Source of the DNA: Corydoras sp. C115
Lineage: Eukaryota; Chordata; Actinopteri; Siluriformes; Callichthyidae
Reading direction: 5' to 3'
NCBI GenBank assembly: GCA_019802505.1
Contig: JAFMOC010000030.1
Span: 1,357,501 to 1,421,500 of the forward strand
Length of the DNA: 64,000 nucleotides
Shown: piece after piece, positions 23,683 to 34,193 of the stretch
Layout of the letters: each line of letters opens with the position of its first letter
How positions within the stretch are numbered: the stretch's first letter is position 1
Position numbers and translations under genes: made by a program
Notes under the pieces: generated by a model
Told to the model about the DNA's origin: nothing
The model's database searches: none
The model's input: only the letters and a program-made list of their open reading frames with translations

Positions 23683-24310
23683 GGACGGAGCACCAGTCTC
23701 AAGGGTATCACAAATCCAATAATCCACAATCATTAACACGTAGAGACGATTTACCAAGCCAGCCAATCAAACTCTGGCACTGATGATACTCATGTTCTGC
23801 TCTAATATCTCCTCTGTGGGGGTCCTGATAATCGGAGAACATACTAAAGTGGACTAAAAAGCACAGATGGACTACAGAATGTAAACGTAGAACTACAAAG
23901 ACCATCTATATGATCAGTGGAACTGAAAAAACAGACAGTGAGTGCAGATCTCCATCCATCCATCCATTATCTTCTGCTTTATTCTGTACTGAGTCGCAGG
24001 GGGTTCCCCCATGCCTATCTAGGGAAGAGCGTTTTGGGCGCTGGGCAGTTACACCCAGGACAGGGCACCAATCTATCGCTGGGCACACACTCACTCAAAC
24101 ACACACACACTCTATATGAGGCAATTTGGAGAATTCAATTGACCTTGAACCATGTTTTTGGACTGTGGGAGGAAACTGGCGAACCCGAAGCGGACATGGG
24201 TAGAACATGGAAACTCCACCCCAGTGCTGAGAGACGAACGTGCTAACCACTAAGCCATCGTGCTGAGCGCAGATCTTTGTAGATGTATCTAATAAAATGG
24301 CCGGTGAGTG
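23683..24310 (+). mobile_element. family F non-autonomous DNA element with nested V-SINE
   Basis: The arm 'ctctgtgggggtcctgataa' through 'aactacaaagaccatc' and the terminus 'aataaaatggccggtgagtg' match the element at 53590-54310. A V-SINE sits inside at 23952-24264. The left end is poorly defined. Confidence 0.6.
23952..24264 (-). mobile_element. V-SINE inserted in family F, with 12-base TSD
   Basis: A reverse copy flanked by 'gagtgcagatct' (23940-23951) and 'gagcgcagatct' (24265-24276), a target-site duplication with one mismatch. It shows the SINE is younger than the family F element. The centre has a short deletion. Confidence 0.88.
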
Positions 24311-25687
24311 TGTATATTTCACATGGCCTGTCTGTGTTCTGTCCCTGTTCTCTGTTCTGCTTTGTTGTTTTCTAGCAACTGAATTTCATGGCATCTAAAT
24401 GAACGCAGCTCCATCGCTGATGATTTCAATGCTCAGAAATTGTACATTAGATTCAGAACGTGTGTTTTCATTTTCAGGCAGACATGTCGGGTCTGGTATT
24501 GCGTTTCTGCCATAATCATCATCATCGTCGTCATCATCATCTATTTAGAAATAACAATACTATTACAGCATCCAGAACAGAGTTACACCTGGGAAAATGA
24601 ACCACAAAAAATGTAAATTACTTATTGATCTCGTTCTCCATCAGCGCCGCATGTCGAGAAGATGAGGGTGAGTGATGCCAGCCATATTTATTTTGATTAG
24701 GTCTTCAACAGTTCATTTGAATTTACACATGCTTGCTATGTCTGGTTGGTTTTAAAGAAACAACCCCCCCCCCCTTTCCCCCGCACCTGACGCTCTCATC
24801 TCTCTCACTTCCCCTCTGTTTCACCCCTCTCCTCTCAATCTTTCGCATTTCATGAGAACGTATATTGAGTACAGATGCGGTGGTAAAAAAGTGGATTAGA
24901 GAGGAAATCCTGGAGGAAGAGGCTTGTAAATTAGAGCTAAAGTTCAGCACGGCCTTTTCCCCAAGGATCAGGCCAAGCTGCAAAACCGTAAATGTGAAGC
25001 TGAAAAATGTCCCATCTCTAGATTTCTGCCCCCTGTTTTTTACTCCCTACAGATTAAAAAAATGACCAGCAGCGGGAGAAAAAGTTTCCACTGCTTCCCA
25101 TTGAGAGGGAAATTTACTGCCATGATCGGAAGGGTTGCCAAATTCATCAAACGGACCACATTTCATCCTCCAACATTGAGCAATAGAAGCTTATGGATGC
25201 TGACGCAGCACGTCATATAATTTCAGCGTGTCAGTAGGAAAGGTCTTCACTAATATGAATCAAGCCGTTTTTAGCCTCATGCCTAATATCATGTAGATAC
25301 AGCTGCTAATACGCTCGTTAACCCCAACCCTGCAAACCACCTAAGAGTGCTTAATAATTAAGAATACTAAAGAATGCACTTTGATACTTGCAGTGTTTTG
25401 CAGACACTTAAAAAATGGAAAAAAAAAACGGTACAACTTGTTACACTGTGCAAGCAGATCGGCAGGAGCCCAACAGTGGCAGATAACTGGGTCTATATTC
25501 CAGCTAGCCCTCTCGCTGACCCTACTCGTTCCCAATTTGAGCCTGATGATTACTTATCATCTGAATATAAAGAGCGCAAAATGATCCATTGATTAGATTA
25601 CCTGGTCATTCAGCACAAAGAAGGCCTAGAATTATAGCACATACAACACGCTGAGTCCAAGTCCCCCCCCCCATAGTAACCCCGAAA
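24311..25687. other. unique non-coding stretch
   Basis: Mostly unique, with a C10 run near 24764. An open frame at 24865-25065 has no recognisable domain or good flanking splice sites. This could be conserved intronic DNA but I cannot tell. Confidence 0.4.
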
Positions 25688-25753
25688 AAAAACAGTGTTG
25701 TTAACATGTTTCATTATAATCAATTTAATATTAAATATACTATATTAAGTACT
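25688..25753 (+). repeat. 65-base block duplicated at 27112-27177
   Basis: 'cagtgttgttaacatgttt', 'ataatcaatttaatatt' and 'actatattaagta' recur in the same order 1.4 kb downstream. Confidence 0.8.
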
Positions 25754-25764
25754 TAAGTACACGT

Positions 25765-25768
<4 letters not shown>

Positions 25769-25826
<58 letters not shown>
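25769..25826. repeat. (AT)29 microsatellite
   Basis: A perfect AT run followed by about 250 bases of very AT-rich sequence up to 26060. Confidence 0.96.
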
Positions 25827-25829
<3 letters not shown>

Positions 25830-26110
25830 AACTAATTTATTATGTATTATATATTTTATATATAATATATTTTATTTAATATTATATTCAAATATTTCAA
25901 AGATTGTACTTAACTGTAATATGTTTTAATTAAAAAATTAAATTTTACTTTAATTTATGTAAACTTAAAATTAAATTAAAAAAATATGTTTTTATATAAA
26001 ATATAAGCTGTAAATTTAATTCTGCACTTTAATCAGCATTTTAAATTTTTAATACATGTGCACGGATCACCACTGCATATTAAGGATGTGTGCACCCACA
26101 CACTTATATA

Positions 26111-26112
<2 letters not shown>

Positions 26113-26180
<68 letters not shown>
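26113..26180. repeat. (GT)34 microsatellite
   Basis: A perfect GT run of 68 bases. Confidence 0.97.
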
Positions 26181-26182
<2 letters not shown>

Positions 26183-26766
26183 TTTTAATATGCACAGAGG
26201 ACCAGACTCACCATTATTAAACGTGTAAATTCCACCTAATCTGTTGCATGTAGAATTTAGTTAGAACATCCTGTGGGCTTTTCATATGAAGTGTGGGACC
26301 GGGTTAAGGTTGCTGTGCGGTGCAATGAATTTGTGCAATTCCCAAGTAACTTAAGCAATATTACAATAAGCAACAATTGCCTGAGAGAATATCAAACAAG
26401 GTGAGTTAAACAGTACAGGGGCACGTTTACAAATCTCACTCCCACCCTCGTTGCCCATCACCTTCTTTCATCTGCCTCCAATGCTTTTCTCTCCAGAAAT
26501 GACATAATTAGCATCTGGTAGGCTTGCTGACCCGTTCTCTGGAATCCCACAGAATATAAGCAGTAAACAAAATATTCATCACATTCAACAAAGCTGTCAG
26601 TGTGGAAAGCCTGTCCTTATTGATATACAAACAAAAACTTGGTTAGCTCTCCAAGAAACACGAGACGGAACACTTTTGGAGCAAATGGGTTTTTTCTGGT
26701 TTGTTTTATAGTGCTGAGATTACATTCACAGATTCTTAAGAGGATGCTATGGATCGCACACACAAA
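26181..26766. other. unique non-coding stretch
   Basis: No recognised gene or repeat. Confidence 0.4.
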
Positions 26767-27077
26767 CATCCATCCATCCATTATCTTCAGCTTAACCCTG
26801 TACTATTGTTGCGGTTGGGTTCCTCATGCCCATCCAAGGGACATCGTTTCGGGCACTGGGCAGATACACCCAATCTATCGCTGAACACACACTCACTCAC
26901 ACAGACTCTTGCACTATATAGGGGCAATTTAGAACAGTCAAACCACCTTGAAGTGTAGGAGGAAACCGGAGAACCATGCGTACATGGGGAGAACATGGAA
27001 AAAAAAAACTAAGATCAGGATTTAAACCAGGAATCCCTTTTGCCAAGAAAAGAATGTGCTAAGCACTAAGCCACCAA
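26767..27077 (-). mobile_element. V-SINE copy, reverse, diverged
   Basis: Runs from 'catccatccatccattatc' to 'gtgctaagcactaagccacc'. Part of the centre, including the 'tttttggactgtgg' block, is deleted. Confidence 0.82.
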
Positions 27078-27111
27078 AGGAAAACAAAGAAACTGAAATA
27101 GTTTTCACGTT

Positions 27112-27177
27112 AAAAACAGTGTTGTTAACATGTTTTATCATAATCAATTTAATATTAAAATACTATATTAAGTATTT
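27112..27177 (+). repeat. second copy of the 25688-25753 block
   Basis: About 65 bases, nearly identical to 25688-25753. Its last 14 bases were then duplicated by the V-SINE insertion at 27178. Confidence 0.8.
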
Positions 27178-27533
27178 GGGCATCACGGTGGTTTAGTGGT
27201 TAGCATGTGCACCTCTCAGCACTAGGGATTCCTGGTTCGAATCCCCATCTGGGTGGAGTTTCCATGTTCTCCCTGTGTCCGCGTGGATTTGCTCCGGGTT
27301 CTCCGGTTTCCTCCCACAGTCCAAAAACATGGATCAAGTCAATTGAGTTCTCCAAATTTCCCAATATAGTGTGTGTATGTGTGCGTGTTTGTGTGAGTGT
27401 GTGCCCAGCGATGGATTGGCGCCCTGTCCTGGGTGTATCTGCCCAGCGCCCGAAATGTTCTCCCCTGGATGGGCATGGGGAACCCCCCCACGACCCTGAT
27501 ATAGGATAAAGCGGAAGATAATGGATAGATGGA
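27178..27533 (+). mobile_element. V-SINE copy, full length, perfect 14-base TSD
   Basis: Flanked by 'tatattaagtattt' at 27164-27177 and 27534-27547. It is 356 bases from 'gggcatcacggtggtttag' to 'gataatggatagatgga', with an intact B box. It represents a recent insertion. Confidence 0.93.
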
Positions 27534-27568
27534 TATATTAAGTATTTTAATGTGTGTCTCTATCACTA

Positions 27569-27770
27569 GAGACACACTCACTCACACAGGAACTTGCGCT
27601 ATATAAGGGCAATTTAGAGCAGCCAAACCACCTTGAATTGAGGGAGGAAACCGGAGAACCCGGAGAGAACCCATGCAGACATGGGGGAACATGAAAATGC
27701 CACCCAGATTGGGATTCCAACCAGGATTCCTATTGCCAAGAAAAGAATGTGCTAAACACCAAGCCACCAC
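27569..27770 (-). mobile_element. V-SINE 5' half, reverse
   Basis: Variable segment, centre and head ('gctaaacaccaagccacc'). The 3' third is missing. It resembles the diverged copy at 26767-27077 more than the young copy beside it ('gccaagaaaagaatgtgct' is shared), so the two probably derive from a duplicated segment. Confidence 0.78.
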
Positions 27771-28469
27771 ATGAAAACAAAGAAATCCGAATAGTTTTGA
27801 GGTTCGTTAGAAATCTACACGTGAGCGCAACGTGTAAAATCTTCCTTCTCTAGCGGCTGTGGTTCTCAGTTCCACTTAAACTGCTGCTGTGCTTACAGAA
27901 CAATTTTGAAACAGTATATAAAGAATGCGTAAATACAGAAGCAATTACAAATCATGTCATTTTCTTGCTGCTGGTGACAGAGTGGATTTCCTGACCTGCA
28001 ATGTGCTGCTTTGTAACGACTTCTATTCACCAACAATTACCAAAGACAGCAGCTTCTAATTCACTCTATTGTTTATAAAAAGAGGGCAATTAAATATATT
28101 GATCAGGGCAGAGTTAGTGACTGGTCTCTGAACAGATTTGGTGTGCATGGACTGTGTACAGAGTTCCATGATGATTTCTGTCGCATGGACGCAGAGAATA
28201 CAAACACGAGACAGTCACCCTGTGTCAGACAATTTTACGCAGCTGTTTAATGTGAAAGTTGTCACTAATTATTTTTTATTAATAATTTACATGATTAATC
28301 TGGTCTTCCACAACGTAATATAGTCGGGTTTGTAAAGTAAACAGTGAGCGCTGAGTAACGGGATATCGGCTAGTGCTCATCAGGTATTGGTTCGCTGTTT
28401 ACATTAAATCTGTATTTCCATTAATAGAACATGATTTAAAATAATGTTATATGACGTTCTAACTTTTTT
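27771..28469. other. unique non-coding stretch
   Basis: No recognised gene or repeat. Confidence 0.4.
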
Positions 28470-28756
28470 TGGACTAGGGTCGTGGGGGGTTCCCCATACC
28501 CAGGGGATACCATCCAGGGGAGAACTTTCGGGTGCTGGGCAGATATACCTAGGACAGGGCATCAATCTATCGCTGGGCACACACTCACACCCAAACACTC
28601 TATATAGGGCAATTTGGAGTATTCAATTAACCTTGATCCATGTTTTTAGACTGTGGGAGGAAACCCGTGCGGACACAGGGAGAACATGGAAACTTCACCC
28701 AGATTGGGATTCGAAGCTGAGTGAGAACATGCTAACCACTAAGCCACTGTGTCGCC
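28470..28756 (-). mobile_element. V-SINE copy, reverse, no tail
   Basis: Runs from 'gactagggtcgtggggg' to 'aagccactgtgtcgcc'. It has a duplicated 'catacccaggggataccatccagg' stretch and a deletion around the B box. Confidence 0.82.
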
Positions 28757-28870
28757 ATCCCTCAATTCCAATATATTTTAAAAACAACCTGGCGCATTGA
28801 TACAAATGTGAAGTGGTCAAAGGTGTCCATAATTGTCAGTAATGTCACAGCTGGACAAATGGTTCAGCCA

Positions 28871-29232
28871 TTCATTCATTCATTCATTATCTCCCGCTTT
28901 ATCCTCTACCAGGGTCGCGGTGGGGTTCCCCATGCCCATCCAGGGGAGAACGTCTCGGGCGCTGGGCAGATACACCCAGGACAGGGCGCCAATCCATCGC
29001 TGGGCACACACTCACTCACTCACTCACTCACACAGACACACTATATGGGGCAATTTTGAGAATTCAATTGACTTGATCCATGTTTTTGGACTGTGGGAGG
29101 AAACCGGAGAACCCGGAGGAAACCCACGCAGACACGGGGAGAACATGGAAACTCCACCCAGATGGGGATTCGAACCGGGAATCCCTAGCGCTGAGAGGCG
29201 AACGTGCTAACCACTAAGCCACCGTGCCGCCC
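28871..29232 (-). mobile_element. reference full-length V-SINE with perfect 12-base TSD
   Basis: A 362-base copy flanked by 'atggttcagcca' at 28859-28870 and 29233-29244. Read on the minus strand: a tRNA-like head with an A box ('tggcttagtgg', about 29213-29223) and a B box ('ggttcgaatccc', about 29164-29175); the V-SINE central block ('gtttcctccgggttctccgg' and 'ccacagtccaaaaacatgg'); a variable TG/CA segment; the 3' part ('cgccctgtcctgggtgtatc', 'ctcccctggatgggcatgg'); and a tail of ATGA units. RNA polymerase III would transcribe it from the internal promoter and a LINE would move it. It is the best consensus-like copy here. Confidence 0.95.
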
Positions 29233-29244
29233 ATGGTTCAGCCA

Positions 29245-30175
29245 ATCAGATTTAAAGATCAGATTTACCCATTTTATAACCGGGATTTGACTCGTCTCTC
29301 AGTGACTGTAGCATTACAGCTCCTCCGGACCCTAACCGCACTGAAGCCTTGTTTAAGCCGCCTCATCAGATTGGATAACGGCTCTCGGGGAACATCCGCA
29401 ACATTCCTCTTTAATGCTTTTCTCTTGTTCCTCGTGGCAAAGTACAGAGTCGAGGCCCAGAGACAAACATGCTGTTTGTTTTCCGTCTGAAGACAGGAGG
29501 GCACGACGGCAAATTGACTTGTTTTTTTCACCTATGGTCTCATCCACTTTGGAGAACGGCGCGTGTCTTCGGCTGGCCTGATGGCGTGGCTTGGAAACCG
29601 AATCTCGCTTTCAATCACGCTCCTCACAGCTAAGCTGTAGATCAGCTATGAAGGGGGCTCGCTGCAAAGAGAATTACAACAGCAGCCAGAAGAGAATCAC
29701 AATTTATTGATGATTTTGAGGCTTGTGGGATGTTTGCTCTGTGAAGCTGTGATTGCTACTGAAAGGTAGCCTCCATACTGAAGAACGTCATACTGATGTA
29801 ATGTGCAGATACAGAATTACGTACTGAGGCTCAGCGTTGTTAAACGTATTGCTCCGCAAAAATCGAACTGAATCAAAATAAAGCAGCACTGAACCAATTT
29901 GAAATAAACATCACAAACAACTCTTCAGTTTCCGTGATGTAACATCAAATAACCCTAGATCGCAGCATCACATCTCTCTGCATGTAGTTTTATTACAGCG
30001 CATGGAAACTGTGCTGACTGTAGTTTTTATTTTTTCCTCTGTATTATTTTTTGAGATGGTACCACCACTCGCTGTTCTTCGGCAGCAGAGCGCAGTAAGC
30101 CTCGCAGGACCCACTAAAAGGAAAAGCAGCGGTGAGGCATAAGATGCTGATACATATGATACTGGCTGTTGGCTG
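29245..30175. other. unique non-coding stretch
   Basis: Overlapping open frames on both strands at 29224-29547 have no recognisable domain. Otherwise intron-like. Confidence 0.4.
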
Positions 30176-30657
30176 TTTTCTAATTTTGATCAACTTAAAC
30201 GAGCGAGATGAAAAAAATGATTTAGGATTTAGGACGAAGTCTGATATGTAATTAATAAATCATGTGGAAGACATTATTAATTCATCCCTGAGCTAAAACA
30301 TGTTGAAAATGAAAACTTGTTCTGACGTTTTTAACGAACCTGTAAACAGCTGGGCACGGTGGTTTGGTGGTTTAGTGGTTAGTGCGTTCGGCTCTCAGCG
30401 CTAGGGATCCAGGTTCAAATCCCAATCTGGGTGGAGTCCCCATGTTCTCCCCGTGTCCGCGTGGGGTTTCCTGCAGGTTTTCCGGTTTTCTCACACAGTC
30501 CAAAAACATGGATCAAGGTTAATTGAATTCTCCAAATCGCCCCATATGGAGTGTGTGTGTGTGTATGTCCAGTGATAGATTGGCGCCCTGTCCTGGGTGT
30601 ATCTGCCCAGCGCTTGAAATGTTCTCCTCTGGATGGGCGTGAGGAACCCCCCGATCG
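30176..30657 (+). repeat. segmental duplication copy A (includes a V-SINE)
   Basis: 'gtctgatatgtaattaataa' through 'gaaaatgaaaacttgtt' and 'acgtttttaacgaacctgta' match 32549-33060, and both copies continue into a V-SINE at the same base. Copy A lacks about 33 bases present in copy B. Confidence 0.9.
30352..30657 (+). mobile_element. V-SINE copy, forward, 3' truncated, duplicated head motif
   Basis: The head reads 'cacggtggtttggtggtttagtgg', a small internal duplication in the A box. It ends at 'gaggaaccccccgatcgg' without a tail and runs into the family D element. Confidence 0.85.
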
Positions 30658-30689
30658 GCGATATGGCTTTTACGTTTATTGGAATTAAA

Positions 30690-30874
30690 AAATGGGCTGT
30701 TAAAATAGCAACACGCCAAAAGTCAAACCTCATCTGGCTCTTAAAGGGAACAGCAAGTTAAACACTGATTGGATTATTGTACATTGTGTTTAAAACACAC
30801 CCATGTTTCAGCATTTCCAGTCACACACTTAATCAGCCGTTGCAAAAGCAAATACACACAACACGCCCTAAATA
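30690..30874 (-). mobile_element. family D repeat, reverse
   Basis: Reverse copy of 20925-21125: 'gttaaaatagcaacacgcc', 'ttaaagggaacagcaag', 'aaacacaccc' and 'caacacgccctaaata'. Confidence 0.6.
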
Positions 30875-30879
30875 CAGAA

Positions 30880-31014
30880 CAGAGAACCCGGAGGAAACCC
30901 ATGCAGACACAGGGAGAACATGGAAAGTCCACCCAGATTGGGATTCGAACCAGATTGGGATTTCCCCTGCACTGAGAGGAGAACATGCTAACCACTAAGC
31001 CACCGTTCCGCCCC
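30880..31014 (-). mobile_element. V-SINE 5' fragment, reverse
   Basis: Head plus part of the centre ('agagaacccggaggaaaccc' to 'aagccaccgttccgcccc'). It may be the missing other arm of an inverted arrangement with the copy at 30352. Confidence 0.8.
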
Positions 31015-31566
31015 ACAGCTCATCTTATGATCACTAAAATAGGGTCCAAAGTATCTCAAAATGTCAAAAACTCGTAAAGCTTGCAAACATGTCCCTGAAA
31101 CGGCTTCTCAACAAACATGAATTAAGGAGCTTTGAATGAAATCAGAAATGTCCATGATGCTAACCGTCCAATGATCTCCTGCTAAAAAAGATAATTATAG
31201 GAGGACGGATGATTTATAAGCGCTGTGCATTTTAGGAGACTTTATTTTCAGGAGCTAAAAAAAAATGGAAACGCTGGAGGTCAGTTTGAAAAATGATTTT
31301 CCTCTAAGGTCCCTGAACAGAGTGTAGAACCTACTGCATCATGGGAACAGACTGTGTTCTTTTGCAGATTTAAGTCTAGTACTTTTCCAGTTAGCTGGTT
31401 AACCTGTTCCTCAACGCAACAGGACATTACACTGTTCCACAAGCTCCCTCATGATTACAGGGTAGTTTTTTTGGGGGGTGGGGGGTTGGGGGGCATTCTG
31501 AGCCAGTAAAAAATAAAAGTGTGTTTTGCTGTAATTACATTAACGGGAAACTGTTTTGACCCAGCG
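31015..31566. other. unique non-coding stretch
   Basis: G/T-rich tract at 31470-31495. No gene was recognised. Confidence 0.4.
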
Positions 31567-32075
31567 ATCATCATGGTGGCTTAGTGGTTAGCACGTCCTC
31601 TCACTGCTGGGGATTCAGGTTCCAATCTTAATCTTGGTGGTAGCTCAGTGGTCAGGGAGTTGGGCTATCAATCTAAAGTCTAAAGGTTGGTGGTTCAAAT
31701 CCCAGGTCCCCTGAAGTTACCAGTGTGGGTCCTTGAGCAAGTTACCATTGTGGGCCCTTAACCCTTATTGCTCCTGGCTTGTTGTGCTCACCTTGTAAAT
31801 CGCTTTGGATAAATGCGTCTGCTAAATGACGTAATGTAAATGTAATGGTGGAGTTTCCATGTTCTCCCCGTGTCCATGTGGGTTTCCTCAGGGTTCTCCT
31901 GTTTCCTCCCACAGTCCAAAAACATGAATTTAAAGTGAATTGGATGCTTTAAATTGCCCCTATGTACTGTGTGTACAGTGTCTGTGTGAGTGAGTGTACA
32001 CAGCGTTAGGTTGGCGCCCTGTCCTGGTTGTATCTGCCCAGCGCCCCAGGATGGGCATGTGGAACCCCTCCCACA
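31567..32075 (+). mobile_element. V-SINE split by a SINE2 insertion
   Basis: The V-SINE head lies at 31567-31640 and its centre and 3' part at 31846-32075. Removing 31641-31845 restores a continuous V-SINE order ('atcttggtgg' then 'agtttccatg'). Confidence 0.9.
31641..31845 (+). mobile_element. SINE2 nested in a V-SINE
   Basis: A full-length SINE2 with head 'tagctcagtggtcaggg', a 15-base internal duplication around 'aatctaaagtctaaagg', a B-box-like 'ggttcaaatccc', and the L2-type tail ending 'aatgtaaatgtaa'. Flanked by 'tggtgg' on both sides (31635-31640 and 31846-31851). Confidence 0.9.
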
Positions 32076-32548
32076 TTTTCTGTTACGTAAACATTGTTGG
32101 CAGGCTACACGACAACTCAGCCACCTGCCTAACAAAACCCAAATAAACAGTGATGCCAATCTTACAATACAATACGAGAAAGTTGTCTACATTTACAAGT
32201 GAGTCATTCATTTTTAATGACTCCTTATGGTGAATCAAACATTTGATTTGTCATCATAAGTTCATTGTTGTAGTTGATTACAACCTAAATCTCATTTTCA
32301 GGTTTTTAAAATCAGTCGAACTCAAAAACCAGGAATAAAAACTTTCTGTTTCTCAAACTGTTCAAACGAATCAGTTCATCAAGGTGAATCAAATCAAATT
32401 GGATTCAAACAGCAGAAGATGCACAGATACGGATCCTAAGCGCTGTGTATGACACGATTACACAACCGCTGAGAAGATGCTTCAGCCAGATCGGAATCAG
32501 GTTCAGAACTCAGACAGGAAGTGCCCCGCTTCTTTTAAACGGAAAGCG
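32076..32548. other. unique non-coding stretch
   Basis: No recognised gene or repeat. Confidence 0.4.
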
Positions 32549-33068
32549 TTTTCTAATTTTTATCAACCTAAATGAACAAGATGAAAGAAACGTTTTAGGA
32601 AGTCTGATATGTAATTAATAAATCATGTGGAAGACATTATTAATTCATCCCTGAGCTAAAACATGTTGAAAATGAAAACTTGTTGTGACACACATTCATT
32701 ACAGTCTGCGTTACGTTCTGACGTTTTTAACGAACCTGTAAACAGCTGGGCGGCACGGAGGCTTAGTGGTTAGCACGTTTAGCTCTTAGCCCTGGGGATC
32801 CAGGTTCGAATCCCAATCTGGGTGCAGTATCCATCCCGTGTCTCCCCGTGTCTTTCCTCCGGGTTCTACGGTTTCCTCCCACACTCCAAAAACATGGATT
32901 CAAAGTAATGAATACTCTAAAATACCCCATATACTGCGTTTGTGTGAGTGTGTGCCCAGCAACAGACTGGCGCCCTGTCCTGGGTGTATCTGCCCAGCGC
33001 CTGAAACATTCTTCCCTGGATGGGAATGGGGAACCCCCCCCCCCACGCGATCCTAATAGAGGATAAAG
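32549..33068 (+). repeat. segmental duplication copy B (includes a V-SINE)
   Basis: Counterpart of 30176-30657, about 2.37 kb away in direct orientation. The V-SINE within it starts at 32748 at the position matching 30352. Confidence 0.9.
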
Positions 33069-33070
33069 AT
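32748..33070 (+). mobile_element. V-SINE copy, forward, tail interrupted
   Basis: Runs from 'ggcggcacggaggcttag' to 'agaggataaagat'. Its last tail bases ('aataatgaatgaat' type) lie beyond the reverse V-SINE inserted at 33071. Confidence 0.88.
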
Positions 33071-33402
33071 CCATCCATCATCTTCCGCTTTATCTTCTAT
33101 TAGGGTTGCGGGGGGGTTCCCCATGCCCATCCAGGGGAGAATGTTTCTGGTGCTGAGCAGATACACCCAGGACAGGGCGCCAATCTATCGCTGGGCACAC
33201 ACTCACACTCTATATGGGGCAATTTGATAAAGTGAAATGACTTTGATCCATGTTTTTGGACTGTGGGACAAAACCGAAGAACCCGGAGGAAACCCACACG
33301 GACACGGGGAGAATGGAAACTCCACCCAGATTGGGATTCGAACCGGAAATCCCCAGCACTGAGAGGAGAACATGCTAAACACTAAGCCACCGTGCCGCCC
33401 AC
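33071..33402 (-). mobile_element. V-SINE nested in the tail of another V-SINE, 11-base TSD
   Basis: A reverse copy flanked by 'aggataaagat' at 33060-33070 and 33403-33413, both derived from the host SINE tail. It is full length with an intact head and B box. Confidence 0.93.
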
Positions 33403-33413
33403 AGGATAAAGAT

Positions 33414-34193
33414 AATGAATGAATATAAAACAGCTGAGAAACACATCTCATCATGTGATCATAAGCAGGCCGTCTTGAAACCCAGCTCAAATTCTTTGGT
33501 TTTTCCGACGTTCTAATTTCATTTGCAGATTTGAGCACGTTTCACGGCTAGCATCTAGTCGCTTTTATTGATTAGCATGCCTGGCGCAGGGTGCCGTCGC
33601 GTTTGGAAACGGCGTGGCTTTAATGAACGGAGGTCCTGCGGTGCTTTTGGCCAGAAAAAGACAACAATTCATTAAACTGTATACACATTTCGAAAGAGCT
33701 CAGCGTGTTTGCCGTTCGGGACGGACGTGGCGGTTCCTAGAATGGGTCTAATGGCTACAGGAACCCCCCGACTGATCCAATGTCCTGCCAATGACCCCGC
33801 GCTCCACGCTTTCTCAAAGCAGCGATGTTTAAAACATCACATCCTGATGGGGTTTAATGTCCAAGATGACAACATGCCCTATAGACACTGAGAGAGGGTC
33901 TAAGCACAGTCCATAAATCTGCTGCGGAGAGTCCGAGGAGGAGACGCATATGGCTCGGAGACACAAAACGAATGGCATGATGTTCACAGGGGTCAGAATA
34001 AGTGCTCGCCTCCCTGCCGGGACAGGCTTGTTTAGAGCCAAAATATTTCAGTAAACAGAGCAGGGGGTCAAACCGAGGACCAGGAGGGAGAGGGTGAAAA
34101 ATAGCAACAGCATGACAGAGATTGAATGAATGCTATGAGAAAGTTTGGGAGATGCCATGAAAATAACAAAATACGTTGATGTTCGGGACTCAC
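33414..34193 (-). other. intron downstream of the cntfr Ig exon
   Basis: Repeat-poor DNA 3' of the exon on the minus strand. The consensus donor GTGAGT lies at 34193-34188. I searched by eye for the next cntfr exon (fibronectin III / cytokine-receptor cysteines, WSDWS-type box) and did not find it. Confidence 0.6.

Noticed and set aside
28871..29232. tRNA gene suggested by A and B boxes
   Set aside because: The head is only tRNA-like, lacks a complete cloverleaf 3' half and is followed by SINE body and tail. No free-standing tRNA gene was seen anywhere in the window.
33414..34193. Next downstream cntfr exon (cytokine-receptor cysteines, WSDWS-type box)
   Set aside because: Looked for here and in the repeat-free zones down to base 1 but not found by eye. 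It is either beyond the window or too short or diverged to see.
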